Assembly (NCBI GenBank): GCA_963669155.1
Contig: OZ022584.1
Coordinates: 10,803,098 to 10,867,097, forward strand
DNA length: 64,000 nt
Source: Arbacia lixula
Taxonomy: Eukaryota > Echinodermata > Echinoidea > Arbacioida > Arbaciidae
Reading direction: 5' to 3'
The position numbers and the translations under genes were made by a program. Positions 23,533 through 35,332 of this stretch are shown piece after piece. Each line of letters starts with the position of its first letter. Position 1 is the stretch's first letter. The notes under the pieces are model-generated. The model saw only the letters and a list, made by a program, of their open reading frames with translations, did not search any database and was not told where the DNA came from.

Positions 23533-24555
23533 ATGGCGGACTCGACGTTGATTGTGACGGTTTTCACGAACGTGACGATTTCTTTGGTGGGCACAGTGGC
23601 CAACCTGCTCATGGTCCTGGCGTATTGCTGCCGACGCGAAGTCCGTGAGACGTCGAGCTTGTTCACCGTGGTGACGTTCATAACTGGTGCCAAGGTGTCA
23701 CTCATCTACTACCCTACCATTGGCCTGGTCGACACCCACATCATTACCAACAACCCGCTGTGCAGTGGCGTCATCCTCACCGGCATTTTTCTGGCGCTCA
23801 TCCTAACGCTGATCATACTGGCGCTCACGGTGGAGCGTTATATATATATCTGCCATCCGCTGCGGGCCGCGACGTTGCTGACGAAACGCCGCGTTGTGGT
23901 CACGCTGGTGTCGCTGTATGTATATTGCGGCGTTCTCGCCTACCTTATACCACTAAGCACTCCAATAGGATTCAAAGGCGATATCTCCCACGTCCCCAAC
24001 CGCTGTAGGATCAGCTCAGTAGTGCCTCACCGTAACTACATCTCCTTTATCTTTGCCAATTATCTCCTGCCGATCCCGCTGATGATCATCATCTACTGCC
24101 GGATTTTTCAGATTATGCGTCGTCATACACGGGCCGTGGCCACGACTGCGGGGAACCGCTGGGGAGCGGTTGTAGCCGCTAACGGCGCCACGGGTGAGAC
24201 CGCAGATGCGGCGTCATTGGAAGCGGCCAATATGCGGCGACGTTGGAAAAGAGAGGCGAAGTCTGCCGTCCTGCTCTTCGGTATAATCGTGAGCTTTGCG
24301 TTCTGCTGGATGCCGTTCGTGGCTTTTACGCTCATCAGGTCGTTTAGCAGCCTGGTCACTCCTATGGCCTACTCGCTCATTCACGCAGTCGTGTTTAGTG
24401 TCGTCGTCATTAACCCGTTGGTGTACGGCCTGGGAAACAAACCATTCCGTCACGCCATCGCCACGTTTTTCTCCCGGCGTTCGAGCAGAAACAACGACTT
24501 TGCTTCTTGGACGGACAATACCGTCACATCCACTATCGAAACGGTTGCAACATGA
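23533..24555 (+). CDS. Intronless rhodopsin-class GPCR 1 (340 aa)
   Basis: A seven-transmembrane receptor. Seen: Asn24 in GTVANLL (position 1.50), Cys77 at the top of segment 3 paired with Cys158 in loop 2, ERY at 101-103 followed by IYICHPL, FCWMPF at 257-262 in segment 6, and NPLVY at 294-298 then GLGNKPFR in segment 7. N-glycosylation site NVT at 13-15. Loop 3 is about 45 residues and Ala/Gly-rich. The position equivalent to the sodium-site Asp2.50 is Thr51, and there is no Asp at 3.32, so an aminergic ligand is unlikely. The start has no competing upstream ATG in frame. Closest to the two receptors at 34310 and 39842. It resembles the sea-urchin lineage-expanded intronless receptors (inference). 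The ligand is unknown. Confidence 0.95.
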   Translation: MADSTLIVTVFTNVTISLVGTVANLLMVLAYCCRREVRETSSLFTVVTFITGAKVSLIYYPTIGLVDTHIITNNPLCSGVILTGIFLALILTLIILALTVERYIYICHPLRAATLLTKRRVVVTLVSLYVYCGVLAYLIPLSTPIGFKGDISHVPNRCRISSVVPHRNYISFIFANYLLPIPLMIIIYCRIFQIMRRHTRAVATTAGNRWGAVVAANGATGETADAASLEAANMRRRWKREAKSAVLLFGIIVSFAFCWMPFVAFTLIRSFSSLVTPMAYSLIHAVVFSVVVINPLVYGLGNKPFRHAIATFFSRRSSRNNDFASWTDNTVTSTIETVAT

Positions 24556-26487
24556 GACATTTATCACTCACAGTGCTGGTTTCAAATAAGCCAGACTTGT
24601 ACGTTGGTGCAGAAATGTTCAGTCGCGCGAGAAATCCAGTTTAATAATGTAATCGCATGAAAGGAAATAACGTTTGGGGCATACCGCATTTTTTGTTTAA
24701 CAAAAAGGGTATACTGTTAGTTTGCGTGTATCAAAATCGAAACATAAAATCATCACGCCCGATTTTATCAGATTTCTATATCCATGAAACTGCTTTAAAG
24801 ATAACAGGATTTTATTAAATTACTCTCATCGAAATACACTGTTAACTACATTTACGTTTTAAAACATAATGTGGCACATGTTAGATGTAAAGATCACCCC
24901 GAATTTGTATCCACAAGATCATAACTGTACAAAAAAACTAAAGCTTTGTATCTTGTAAAAATGTAATTTGAGCTTACTCTATTTATGTCCTACGTCATCG
25001 CAAACGTGACACTGTCGTCTCAATATGTTGTTTTGCCCATTTGGTGACAAAGAAGAAGCTGCTTTTGTAAGTGAGGTAGATGTAAAATAAGCATTTGATA
25101 ATTAAGAACGGGCCGTGAAACTTTAGATATAAACCTCCCAGTTGGTAAAATAGCGTAGAATGCATGCATACTTTCATATATATCCAGAAGTACATTTCTC
25201 CACTGAGAGACAGAGAAAGAGACATAAATAAAATCATAAACAAATCATTAATAGTTCATTAATTGAGTCAGACACTATGAATGGTGGCACTGAGTAATGA
25301 ATAAAGATGACGTCATCATTTTTTGTGCCAATGAAATGACTTTCAACTTGAGCACTCACGGGGAAGCAATGTGCATGTTAACGTGCACCCATAACATGTA
25401 TACAAATGTAGTAACCTTTATGGTGGCTCTTTTCTTATATCATTCATAGTTTGTATATATTGTTTTTATTTCACAAGGGTAAATAACAACGTTATTCAAG
25501 TTGTTTCAGTTCGTTCCTCACCTTACTTTTTCATTGATAATACATAGATCTGTATTGTTTACTTCTCTACTTATCATGGTCTTGTTTCCTATGTTCGTGC
25601 AATCATAAGTTATTTACACGGAGATTAAGATGCTTTATGTGAATAAAAGTGCATAATCAAAGAAGAAAAATAACAGAAGCAAAATTGGAATTGATATGTA
25701 AGTTCAAGGTAGACAAGCACTGCACCAGCTATGTGTATGCCAAATAAAACGACGGAAGGTAGGTAAAAAAATAAAAGGCAATTTCATGACTTTGACTTCA
25801 TGATTTTGATATGATATTGATGCTTGAAAACTTAATTTCTGTATGTTCTGTATGATATGCTCATGTTCATTTTCTTGGATTTCATTAACATATCTAATCA
25901 TTGCTAATCTACGAACATAATTTGCGAGACTATGATTTGATATTCTTTTACAGCAACAAAAAACAACCCCAAAACAATAATTTATCAGCCTCATAGAATT
26001 TATCATATTCCGAAGCGATATTAATTGTTTATGTTATATATAACTTAAATGTAACTGGAACACAGTGATTTATCTTTTAATTGTTTACATGCATACTGCA
26101 TTCACGTTGAAGTTTATTTAGTAAAATGTAATTAGTTTGACATGGTTATGTCCTTATGAGAGATTTATGTCCATGGTCTGTATCATACGTTATACACATT
26201 TTATATGCTAGTTAGTACACGGTAGTGATTAAACGGTGTTTAGATTTCTGAGCCATATAACGTACATTGGGTGCTGTAAGTCTGTAAGGACAGATATGAA
26301 ATGTTGATTTGTTTTCATAATTTAACTGAATGAAAATGAAAGCATTTAGTTGGCAAGACAAAGATGTCGTAATCATGGCGGCGTGTGATTTTTTTTTATC
26401 CATATGCATAGTCATCTTACATTAAATGTATTTTTTAATAAAAATGTTGAAATGTGTGGTTATCTATTAAGTTATCTATTAGATAAC

Positions 26488-26635
26488 TGTCTTATTACAT
26501 TTCAAAGGATAGCATATTGCAGATGGTTCTGGAGCTGTGTACGACATCTTTGGCGAGATCTTTATTATTGTTCTGTTCACCGCGCTGCTTGACAGTGTAT
26601 GCTACGCGCATTTATATAGTTCGTATATTACAACA
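26488..26635 (-). repeat. 3' LTR of the Ty3/Gypsy element
   Basis: On the minus strand it starts TGTTGTAATATACGAAC directly after the polypurine tract. It has a TATATAAA box (26608-26616) and an AATAAAG signal near 26560. The lower edge is set at a TG at about 26488 and is uncertain; no second LTR is available to fix it. Confidence 0.6.
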
Positions 26636-26649
26636 TCCCCCTCTTTTTG
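26636..26649 (-). other. Polypurine tract (plus-strand primer site)
   Basis: The minus strand reads ACAAAAAGAGGGGGA immediately before the TGTTG of the LTR, the classical arrangement. Confidence 0.75.
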
Positions 26650-27691
26650 TCAAGATAAACTTGAACAAACATCCATAATATAACAAGAAGTGTAACTTCG
26701 GAAAACTCTCGCATCACCAACAAGCTTAAAGCCATTGTACAGTTTTGGTAAACATCATAAGAACAACTAGACCCTTACATATGAATAAGTTGTAAGTGTT
26801 GTCACAGGTTTGAGCAAACAGTACATAACAGTGTTTACGATACTGTGTACTAAATTTAAACCGTTTCCGTATTAAACATTTGTCACTTTTCCAACATCAA
26901 TGAAACCTTACGAGTACAATTTATCTTAAAATACAATGGTGAAAACCTCAGCATTGGAGAATTATGCCAATTCCTATTTCTATGACAATTACAGCCTTAC
27001 AACCTAACAAATGGAGATCAAAATATTTCATTATGCATATATAATCTGATCACTGATGTTTATAAATGAAGTGATCATGGTGATTTCTATACTTATGCTT
27101 GTTCAATTCTGCAGAGAAAATTATTATCTCTCTCATGTTATTATACCATCATTTTCTTGGCATATTAATTAATTATGGTGTATGTTATAAATTCAGTGAA
27201 GTGATTTCTATTTTCTTGGTACAGTATAGTTATTTCTTTGTCTAATTCACTGCAATATATGCTACAAATGTAGCATGTTAATCCACAACTGCATTTACAT
27301 GCCCGATCAAGTAAAACCTTAAAGTTACAATAACTGTTGCTTCGCATCTAGCTCCCAAAACACGTACAAACATTCTGTCATATTAAAGTAACACGGTTTA
27401 ATCTTCTTTCATCCAAACTTTAAAAAAAAGTTTTTGTATGTTTCCTTTGAAATTTGTTCTCAAACTTAATTATGTGACTTGCATAAGCATTTAAGAAAAC
27501 GTTCTTATACATGCAACTCATTGCATCGACTGCTATTAAACATGACTAAAATACACGCATCTCATGGTATTGAGTGCTACAAAATATCTTCTTCCAAATA
27601 CATGCAATGTAACTCTTTTTCTTAACAGTGGGTATCTAACATCTGTACATGACCTAAATTGTAATTTTGCATGATCATGTATGTAAGGTGT

Positions 27692-28800
27692 TTAATATGA
27701 GTGACTTTTGTAGCGAGCCGGTCGATGGATTTGGCGACCATAGTATGTGGAATATGTATGTCTATCAGGCTGTGTGTTTGGAATTTTGTCTGAATTCTCT
27801 TTATGCAGTGTGTGGTTTTCTTCTTCGCTTTCTGCGTCATCCTCGAGGTATATTCTCCATGGAGCAGGAGTGGTAGTGGTTGAGGTGTGGTTCTGCGTTT
27901 TTACTTCAGAACATCTCTCTGAGATGTGACCTGTTTTGTCTTAGTGTATTGCCGTTGGGCGTGGTCACCTCATATGACCTTGTTTATTCACACACCCATG
28001 ACACCTTGGCTGGAATCCAGGTGTTGTCGTCTTTATTCAGCATTCTGACTCTCTGACCGACAGACAGCTTTGGTAGCTCTTGACGTGCCTGTTTATCATG
28101 GTCATGTTTCACTTTCTCCCTAGCTAAAGTTGCTACCTGGGAGTGTTGCCTTCACTTTCCATCCGAACATCAGTTCACCAGGAGATGGCAAGTCGGCTTG
28201 AGGGGTTGCTCGGAGATGCAATAATGCTTCTAGGACATCCTGTCCTGTCTGCCTGCAATTTTTGATAAGTGATTTCACCGTGCGGACCATTCTTTCTGCG
28301 TGGCCATTTGAGCGAGGATATCACAGTGAAGAAGCTGTGTGTTTAATGTTCCACCTTGCACACATATCTTTGCATGGTTTGCCACTGAATCTCTGCAGGT
28401 ACTCCGAAAATGCTGAATGCTTCTATCATGACCGTGAAGACTGGCGTGCTCGATGTGTTGTGCATCCTCCTGATAACCGCAAATTTTGAGTGGTAGTCAG
28501 TGATGAGGAGAAAATATGTACCATATAGATGGAAGAGGTCTGCACTGAGCTTCGTCCACGGTGTTGGAGGAACTTCATGAGGCTCAAGTGGTTCCTCTTG
28601 CTGCTGGTCCTGATTATGCTGATATATGCTGTTTCTGAAAAAAAAAAACTATTGGATGCAAAGGCAATGGGTTTTAATTCCTGATGTAGGCAGGCTCCCA
28701 ATCCTTTACTTGATGCGTCTACCTCCAAGACTGTTGGAGCGTTGGGCTTGAAGTATTGTAGACATGTTCCCCTTGATATTTCAGACTTCAGGGATTGAAA
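27692..28800 (-). pseudogene. Ty3/Gypsy pol fragment: RNase H to integrase C-terminus
   Basis: RNase H begins VDASSKGLGACLHQ, with its first catalytic Asp retained. The frame breaks after an A-run at about 28640. The integrase part keeps the catalytic Glu of NGHAERMV and the LLHLRATPQADLPSPGELMF region. A TGA or TAA lies inside the C-terminal domain after KVSWVCE. The last residues, GRQIHRPARYKSHSY then TAA, match the usual gypsy pol tail. Confidence 0.82.
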
Positions 28801-29251
28801 CACTTGTTCATGTCCTCATGTCATAGAAATTGCACATTCTTCTTTAGCAACTCCCGCAGAATTGCTGATTTCTATGCATAATTTGGGATGTAAGGCGATA
28901 GGTACGTCATCATTCCGAGGATCCTATGGAGAACGTCCTTCCTTTGTGGAGAAGGCATTTCTTTGACGTCTTCTAGCTTGCTTGGATCTGGGCGTATGCC
29001 TTGACTTTTGGACAGCGATCCAAAGAAGTTGATGCGTTGCGTTTTCACCACGCACTTGGTACTGATGAAGACTGCGACATAATCGGCAATGCCAACATAT
29101 CCTCGTAACTGTGCAATGATGGAATCATCCTCTGCTGAAATATGTTTTGGCTCACAGATATGCCAAATAGCAATCTACGGAACTAATATCTTCCAGAAGG
29201 TGACCTGAAGGTGGTAGTACTTGACTTCTGAGAATGCAGGATTGAGTTCCT

Positions 29252-29695
29252 CTAACGTTGGAACCTCTGAGGGCACCGTTTCAGTCTTTGGTTCAGCTTT
29301 TGAGGGTCGAGGCAGATTCTGAGTGAATCATCTTTCTTCAATGCAGTGGTGAGTGAGTTGCACCAATCTGTGTGGTGGTCTCCTTTCTTGATGACACCAT
29401 CGTGTTCCATCTGGTCAAGCTCCTGTTTGAGTTTCTGTTGCACATGTACACTACATTTCCGTGGCGGGTCAATTGATGGTGTAGCATCATCATTCAGGTG
29501 TAGTGTTGTTTCTCCCTTCAAACTTCCGATCTTTTCAAACTGCTCAGGGAAGGCTCGTTGCAAGCCATGCACTGACTGCATGGGAGGTCGGTTCTCCTTG
29601 ATTGGTCCCTGTTTCTCATTGATGGTGACAATGTCAAGTTTCCTGCGCGTAGGAAGTCCTACAATTTCCAATCTTTGTACTGGCTTCCCAGACAA
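29252..29695 (-). pseudogene. Ty3/Gypsy pol fragment: protease-RT junction and RT N-part
   Basis: A 147-codon open frame. It carries LKQELDQMEHDGVIKKGDHH followed by DWCNSL and LRICLDPQKLNQRLKR, the standard gypsy RT fingers sequence. It ends before the catalytic aspartates. Homology then continues in another frame with KYYHLQ where FSKLD is expected, so the first catalytic Asp is lost. Confidence 0.85.
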
Positions 29696-29816
29696 GGGGT
29701 AGGGGTATTATTGTATGCTGCAAGCTGTGTATGAATAAGAGAGAGTACTTCTTTCCATTTACTTCCAAACGGATCCTTCAATTTCCATAGAGGAAGTATG
29801 TTGCCGCTGCCTCCCG

Positions 29817-30228
29817 TATTTAAACACAACAAAAAAGTAAGTCCCCCTAAGCAAAATAGCATAATAACTTATATAAATAACTTTTTATTGAAAAGGTTTT
29901 GGGCAAAATAATTTAATTTTTTTCTTAACTTATTGACTAACGTCTGTGTAAAAGTCACATTAATCCAATTAGTCATGCATGAGTGGGTAGATTTTAAAGG
30001 CAAAAATTTCACTTTCCACAAATCACAAGGGTAATTTTTGAATTCTGTCATATGAATTTTTGATAAATTCCATTTCTGGTGCATAATTCATGTCCTTTCA
30101 TTGTTTATCATCCATCTCTCGATGCACTAGTTACACCTATCCCGACACTTAATCAATTGTTGTGGTTGGGTGAGCACCGTTTAACAAATACTCATCCCTT
30201 TTGAGCTTGAAACTTTTAAAAAACCCTC
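29817..30228. repeat. Dispersed repeat (copy 2)
   Basis: Direct copy of 3033-3425 with scattered differences. It lies at the truncated 5' side of the Ty3/Gypsy remnant. The inverted second arm of copy 1 is absent here. Confidence 0.75.
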
Positions 30229-30584
30229 AATGTATACATGAATTGGTGAAATGTGTAGAGACAATATCAACTATCATGAAGCACGGTGAAAGAGAAAAAT
30301 GGGTACATGGTTCCTCGTGTTACATGACTTCAAGCAAATTAACCCATGAATCTGCTCGTACGTGGCTTAGATGATATCTATGTACGCCTACTACACATAT
30401 TGAATATTGCTTGATGCACCGTATGATTCCCGCGAGCGGTGCGTCAAGATTGCGTCATGTCCCATGAATCAATAACGAAGGAGTCGGTCAAAATACATGT
30501 TTGGTGCGGCATAATCATTGCACTACGTCAATGCGATTGCTCTATCAATCTATCTATCTAGCTAGCTAGCTAGCTAACTAGCTT

Positions 30585-30935
30585 ATTTCTCTCCACAGCT
30601 GAAGGAAGGCCTCCTCCTCATTTTTCCATTTTGTGCCGTTCACCATGTTCATTTCCATGTCACACTACCATATTCTCTAATATCATCCATCCATCTCCTA
30701 CTTTGCCTGCCTCTTCCTCTGGTGTTAGCTCTGGGGGTCCAGACAGTTAATTTATGTGTCCATTGATAGTCTTTAATCCTGGCCAGATGACCAGCTCACC
30801 TCGATTTCTTCGATTTAATTTCCTGTACTCTTAAATCGTAGTTTCCAACTTTGTCCTTTGTAACACTAATCATAATTCTTTCCATAACCTTTTCGGTTAT
30901 TTTTTCCATAACCCTTTCGACTTAATGCGATTTGA
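30585..30935 (-). mobile_element. RTE-like LINE 3'-end fragment (copy 1)
   Basis: The minus strand encodes parts of the C-terminal reverse-transcriptase region also found at 36662-37437 (AGHLAR, TVWTPRAN, RRWMDDIREYGS). Its 3' end abuts a TAGC/TATC simple repeat at 30545-30580, as RTE-type elements often do. Confidence 0.7.
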
Positions 30936-32605
30936 TTTGGGTTAAGTAATATGTCGTCAGTTTAAGAACGGTGATATTTGTTAGGGGACTCCATTGTACG
31001 ACTAAAATCTTTACATTGATGCACCATTTCTTTGCGTAGGTTGCGTCATGAAAATGATCAACAATAAGCGCCTACGTGCTCCATCTTGTGATATGGCATG
31101 GCATGAATATTGCGCATATAAACATCGAAGTACAACACACTCCGACATACTTACGCTATAAAAGCTTTCTTTAATAGGGTAACCTTTTTACGATATTCGA
31201 ATTTGTACTGTAAGAGGATATTCTACCACACATATCCTTGACGCATGACTTCCTTTCCTTAATCCTCCGTGCTATTTGTCTTTCATAGTACATACTGCAT
31301 TCTCCTTCACTGCGTTCTGTCTCTTGTGGTATTTGTAGATTCATAGTTTTGACAGACCTTTTTTCCATCTCCCCTGTGAGGCTCCGCGTTGACATAATAA
31401 CCATTCATTTTGTTTATCCCTCTTGAGAACTCTTTTAAGGCTATTTTTGTTTGATATCTCAATGACTTTGATGCTCTTCATCGAGCATTCACTACCCTCA
31501 GAGTCGACGCACCACCAGTAATTATCAACGCGTGCGTCTTCTTTGACACACACACAAAAATTATGTTTTCGAAATAAGGCCGATAATTTATATACAGTCT
31601 AATTGAAGTATAATGAATAAACAGAAGGTCATCCTTCCTATTTTCAAAATTATTCGTAATCGAATATAGCTGGGGTAGTACTGGCTTGTGGAAATGCAAT
31701 TCTCTGCAATTATCGTATATATAATTCACTTGCTTACTAATGTGTTTTAATAAACTAATATTTTACTCCCAATTGAGATTTGATGTGCTGATGTGCTCAT
31801 GTCACAAGTGACCTGTCACATGAATATTAATATCACGTTACTCGCACGTTTATAAGAATACTGCCCATCTATCGGGGGCGGTAAACAAATATACCCCTTT
31901 TTGGAGCCTGAAGCGTTCTCCTTGAGGAAGAAAAGGGCCCCTTTGAAATAAAGATGTACATCGTGAAATGGAAAACAAATGTCATAAGTCCAGCAACAAA
32001 TTAGAAATGGCTGCATTTTAACGGTTCTTTTAACAGTGGTCATATATATGTATTACATAGCTTTATTTTTTTTTGCCTGCAAAGGGAAACGTCAAGTAAT
32101 ATTATAATCATTATAGTTAACACACGTGAATAAATGAATGAAGACATCAACCTCGGAAGGTACAATTTATGTAATGTAGGGGGGCATATGGATAATAACA
32201 TACTCTTTTCCGAATATTTTGCTCGGGATTTGACGCCAAGTACTAGTCAATTCGTGTTTTGTTGTACATGTATTTCATTTTACCACTTAGGCTAATGTCT
32301 CTGCGGCGTCTTCGAACGGAAATAATATTTCTTAATCGAATTTATTCGAATCTAAACACGCGAGCATTATCAGCGGCATTGCTCTGTACAATTATGACTT
32401 ATTACATAAATCATCAAACGCAATAAACTCCATGTGGGAATCACATCAAATCATTAATGTTGCCTTACTCAGCTTTTAATTTAATCTTGGCAGCTCTCAA
32501 AATGATTGAAAAGTAAAGTTATTAAGATGTAAAGAGAGTAATTTTGTTAATGTTTCTCCGGGCAATGGCATTATTTCTATGAATTTGATTTTTAGAGAGT
32601 GTTGA

Positions 32606-32608
32606 CAA

Positions 32609-32648
<40 letters not shown>

Positions 32649-32979
32649 TATACGAGTAAAATCCCAATCCTTCTTTTTCTTTCTCTCGCTCTCTCCCTCT
32701 CTCTCTCTCTCTCTGAAAGTATTATGCCATTCTCTCCGTCTGTCTTTTCCCCCTTTGTCTCCCTCTCACTTGTATCATCTTTCTCTCCTTACCCGTGCTA
32801 CTCTTCTCTTTCTTCAACCCTTTTCTTTTCATGTTTCCATCCTCGCTCTATTCCTTTATCTCTGTTCATCTTGATCTTTCCAACTACGATCTATCCTTCT
32901 GACTGTTTGACCCTCTCACTCTTTCTATCCCCCTTTCTTTTCTGCCCGTTTCTCCTGCCTTCGACTCTCTTTCTCACAT

Positions 32980-33019
<40 letters not shown>

Positions 33020-33186
33020 GTATATATATATTTATATATATATGTATATATATATGTATATATGTATCTATATACCAACACACTAACACACGCGATCTCT
33101 TTCCCCCTGTTATCTTTGTATCCCCATTTTCCCTCTGTTCCGTTCCTCTGTTCCTCTCTGTCCATGCGTGCGCTCTCTCTCTCACC

Positions 33187-33227
<41 letters not shown>

Positions 33228-33276
33228 TCTCTCTCACTCTCTCTCTCTCACTCTATCTCTCTCTCACTCTCCCCCC

Positions 33277-33308
<32 letters not shown>

Positions 33309-33310
33309 TT
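32606..33310. repeat. Cluster of simple repeats
   Basis: A-run then (TA)n at 32606-32652, CT-rich 32670-32960, (CA)n(TA)n at 32982-33070, and (CT)n with C-runs at 33173-33310. All open frames here are low complexity. Confidence 0.9.
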
Positions 33311-34309
33311 CGTCCCTCATGTTTTTCCTTTTTCCAATTTTCTCTTTCATAGCATTAATACCTATTAATAATACTTCCATGATTTTTTAGTCTTATTTCA
33401 AAATGAAGTCGACTAACAGGAAGGATCCAAATCCCTTGTTCATGATTCTATGCTATATAAGCATCATGCTTGGCTGATAAGTAAAAACGTTAATCTTAAA
33501 TTCTCGAAAGGAACCTTTTGGAATCGAGCAGCTTTTCACACCGTCGATTAATTTGATTATACATCACAAATATCTTGATTTAAAAGTGAAGTCAGTCCAT
33601 ATTTGCGGGAAGTTTCCTATATTCTATTGCTCTATTAGATCAAATGCATCATTGCAGGACATTATATAATTTCTTCTCTGTCCTCTCATTGACATCGTTT
33701 ACATCTTTAACCGCCAAATCGCAAATTCAACAAACGGCCACATAGTTTAAACAAATGTGATGTATATGGGCATCCAAAAATATAATAGCGTGGAGAAATG
33801 CATTTGCTTGCGCAATTACCCACATTGATATATCTGCGCACACGGATAGTGGCTCGCGTAGTTATGTGCCTGTGGTATCATTCGATTGAATTTGCTGCTT
33901 GAAAATGACATGAGAAAAAAGTTCAGCACCCTCGGCTTATATAATGAATAAAGGACTTGATTAACGATTTCCCAGGATTCATTTATCTGTATTACTTTCG
34001 AGGAACGAGGGAAGGTGGTCCCCAAGTAAGACAATAGCAGTACTTACATCACGCAAGCATAATCCCTGCTCACTTATTGTGGTATTGTGAAGAATAGACG
34101 GATTCTTCGACATCGCCTAAGAGAACTTTCCACCACAAGTCTACAGGTGCTACTCGACGTTGGAATTCGAAATAGGTCGAGACATGAGACGGTTTGGGTG
34201 GTTATCTCTACATGTTTCTTATTCATCTATGTGCAACGGAGCGAACAACACTTCTCACTGATGACTGTGATGAGAAGCTGTGAAAGGTGAGGACTGCCTC
34301 GACATCAAT

Positions 34310-35332
34310 ATGACGTTGTTGTACTTCATCGTTGGTATGAACGTCGCATTCGGCGCGGTCGGGGCTTTCTTTTGCGCTCTGCTCATCGCCACGTTCCTCA
34401 CCCGGCCTCACCTCCAGGCGCCCTCAAACTGGTTCACGTTCTTCTCGTTCGTCATCGGTCTCTTTCTCTCGATGACATCGCTCCCCATCACGGGGTTCGC
34501 CGACGCCGGGATCTTAAAAAACAACCCCGAGTGCCTCGTGTTGAGTCTAATCACCATCTTCCCCATCCTGTGCCTATCCCTGACCATCCTGGGGATCACC
34601 CTAGAGCGGTACGTCACCATCTGCCACCCGCTACAGGCGCCCAGCATCCTCACCCCTCGTCGGGTCGGCTGCGTCATTGGCGTGTTCGTCGCCGTTGCCT
34701 TTATCCTCACCATCCTTGTACCCGCCGCCACGCCCATCGGCTATAAGGGCCCGGTCAAAGTGTGTCGGCTACGTGTGCTGTTCCCCTACCACGCGTACGA
34801 CTCTGTGCTGACAACCTTTACATTAATCCCCGTTCCCTTCATGATCCTCTTATACTGCCGCATCTTCAGCGTGCTGCGACGCCATCTACGGGCAGTCACT
34901 CAGATGGTTCCTCTACCACGATCGGCCAGCATCAGGCGGGCTGGTGGTGGGAGTGGAGATGATGTGGTTGGTTCCAGCAACGAGCCCAACCCATCTAGCC
35001 AATCCACAGCGGCGGAGGCCTTGAGGAGCAGAGAACGACGTCGTTGGATGCAAGAGACGCGATCAGCATTTCTGCTCTTCTTTGTCGTCCTCAGCTTCAC
35101 ATGTTGTTGGATTCCGACCGTCATCATCGCCCTCTTCAGACCTTCTGGCACCTCCTTCTCGCCCTTCACCTTCGCGCTCTATCACAGTGTCATGTATATC
35201 AACGCTCTCATCAATCCTATCATTTACGGCTTCGGGAACAAGGCCTTCCGGGTGGCTGCACTGGCCATTCTGTTGGGTAAGCGAAGAGGTCATCAGACCT
35301 CAGAATCGACTTCGGTAACCACGGTAGTGTAG
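34310..35332 (+). CDS. Intronless rhodopsin-class GPCR 2 (340 aa)
   Basis: The ATG at 34310 is chosen because its N-terminus lines up with those of the two paralogues; the frame is open further upstream only through non-ATG codons. Seen: Cys75/Cys152 disulfide pair, ERY at 99-101 with VTICHPLQAP, CCWIPT at 265-270, NPIIY at 302-306 and GFGNKAFR. Loop 3 (about 195-248) is long and Ser/Gly-rich. Two core residues of the class are changed: Asn1.50 is Cys22 and the Asp2.50 equivalent is Ile49. There is no Asp at 3.32. The C-terminus TTVV fits a class I PDZ ligand. Same strand and same family as the genes 10 kb upstream and 4.5 kb downstream. Ligand unknown. Confidence 0.95.
   Translation: MTLLYFIVGMNVAFGAVGAFFCALLIATFLTRPHLQAPSNWFTFFSFVIGLFLSMTSLPITGFADAGILKNNPECLVLSLITIFPILCLSLTILGITLERYVTICHPLQAPSILTPRRVGCVIGVFVAVAFILTILVPAATPIGYKGPVKVCRLRVLFPYHAYDSVLTTFTLIPVPFMILLYCRIFSVLRRHLRAVTQMVPLPRSASIRRAGGGSGDDVVGSSNEPNPSSQSTAAEALRSRERRRWMQETRSAFLLFFVVLSFTCCWIPTVIIALFRPSGTSFSPFTFALYHSVMYINALINPIIYGFGNKAFRVAALAILLGKRRGHQTSESTSVTTVV

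Larger units (their letters stand above)
26488..29700 (-). mobile_element. Decayed Ty3/Gypsy LTR retrotransposon, 5'-truncated
   Basis: In minus orientation the order is: reverse transcriptase N-part (29695-29252), RT thumb with FFGSLSKSQGIRPDPSKLED (about 28950-29060), RNase H start (28800-28620, VLEVDASSKGLGACL), integrase core end (about 28130-28330, SNGHAERMVRTVKSLI), integrase C-terminal domain (27905-28085, ELPKLSVGQRVRM), pol stop near 27692, polypurine tract at 26636-26649 and an LTR ending at 26635. Several stops and frame shifts separate these parts, and the RT catalytic region is deleted or scrambled. No gag or 5' LTR is seen. The element is dead. Confidence 0.88.
24556..34309. other. 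Intergenic region between GPCR 1 and GPCR 2
   Basis: It contains the Ty3/Gypsy remnant (26488-29700), a dispersed repeat (29817-30228), an RTE-like LINE end (30585-30935) and simple repeats at 32606-33310. Stretches 24556-26480, 31000-32600 and 33370-34300 are AT-rich and I see no gene in them. Confidence 0.6.

Noticed and set aside
24123-24567. Minus frames inside GPCR 1; similar ones inside GPCR 2 and 3
   Set aside because: Antisense shadows of GC-richer coding sequence.
32599-33368. Ser/Leu/Tyr/Ile-rich frames
   Set aside because: CT, CA and TA repeats.
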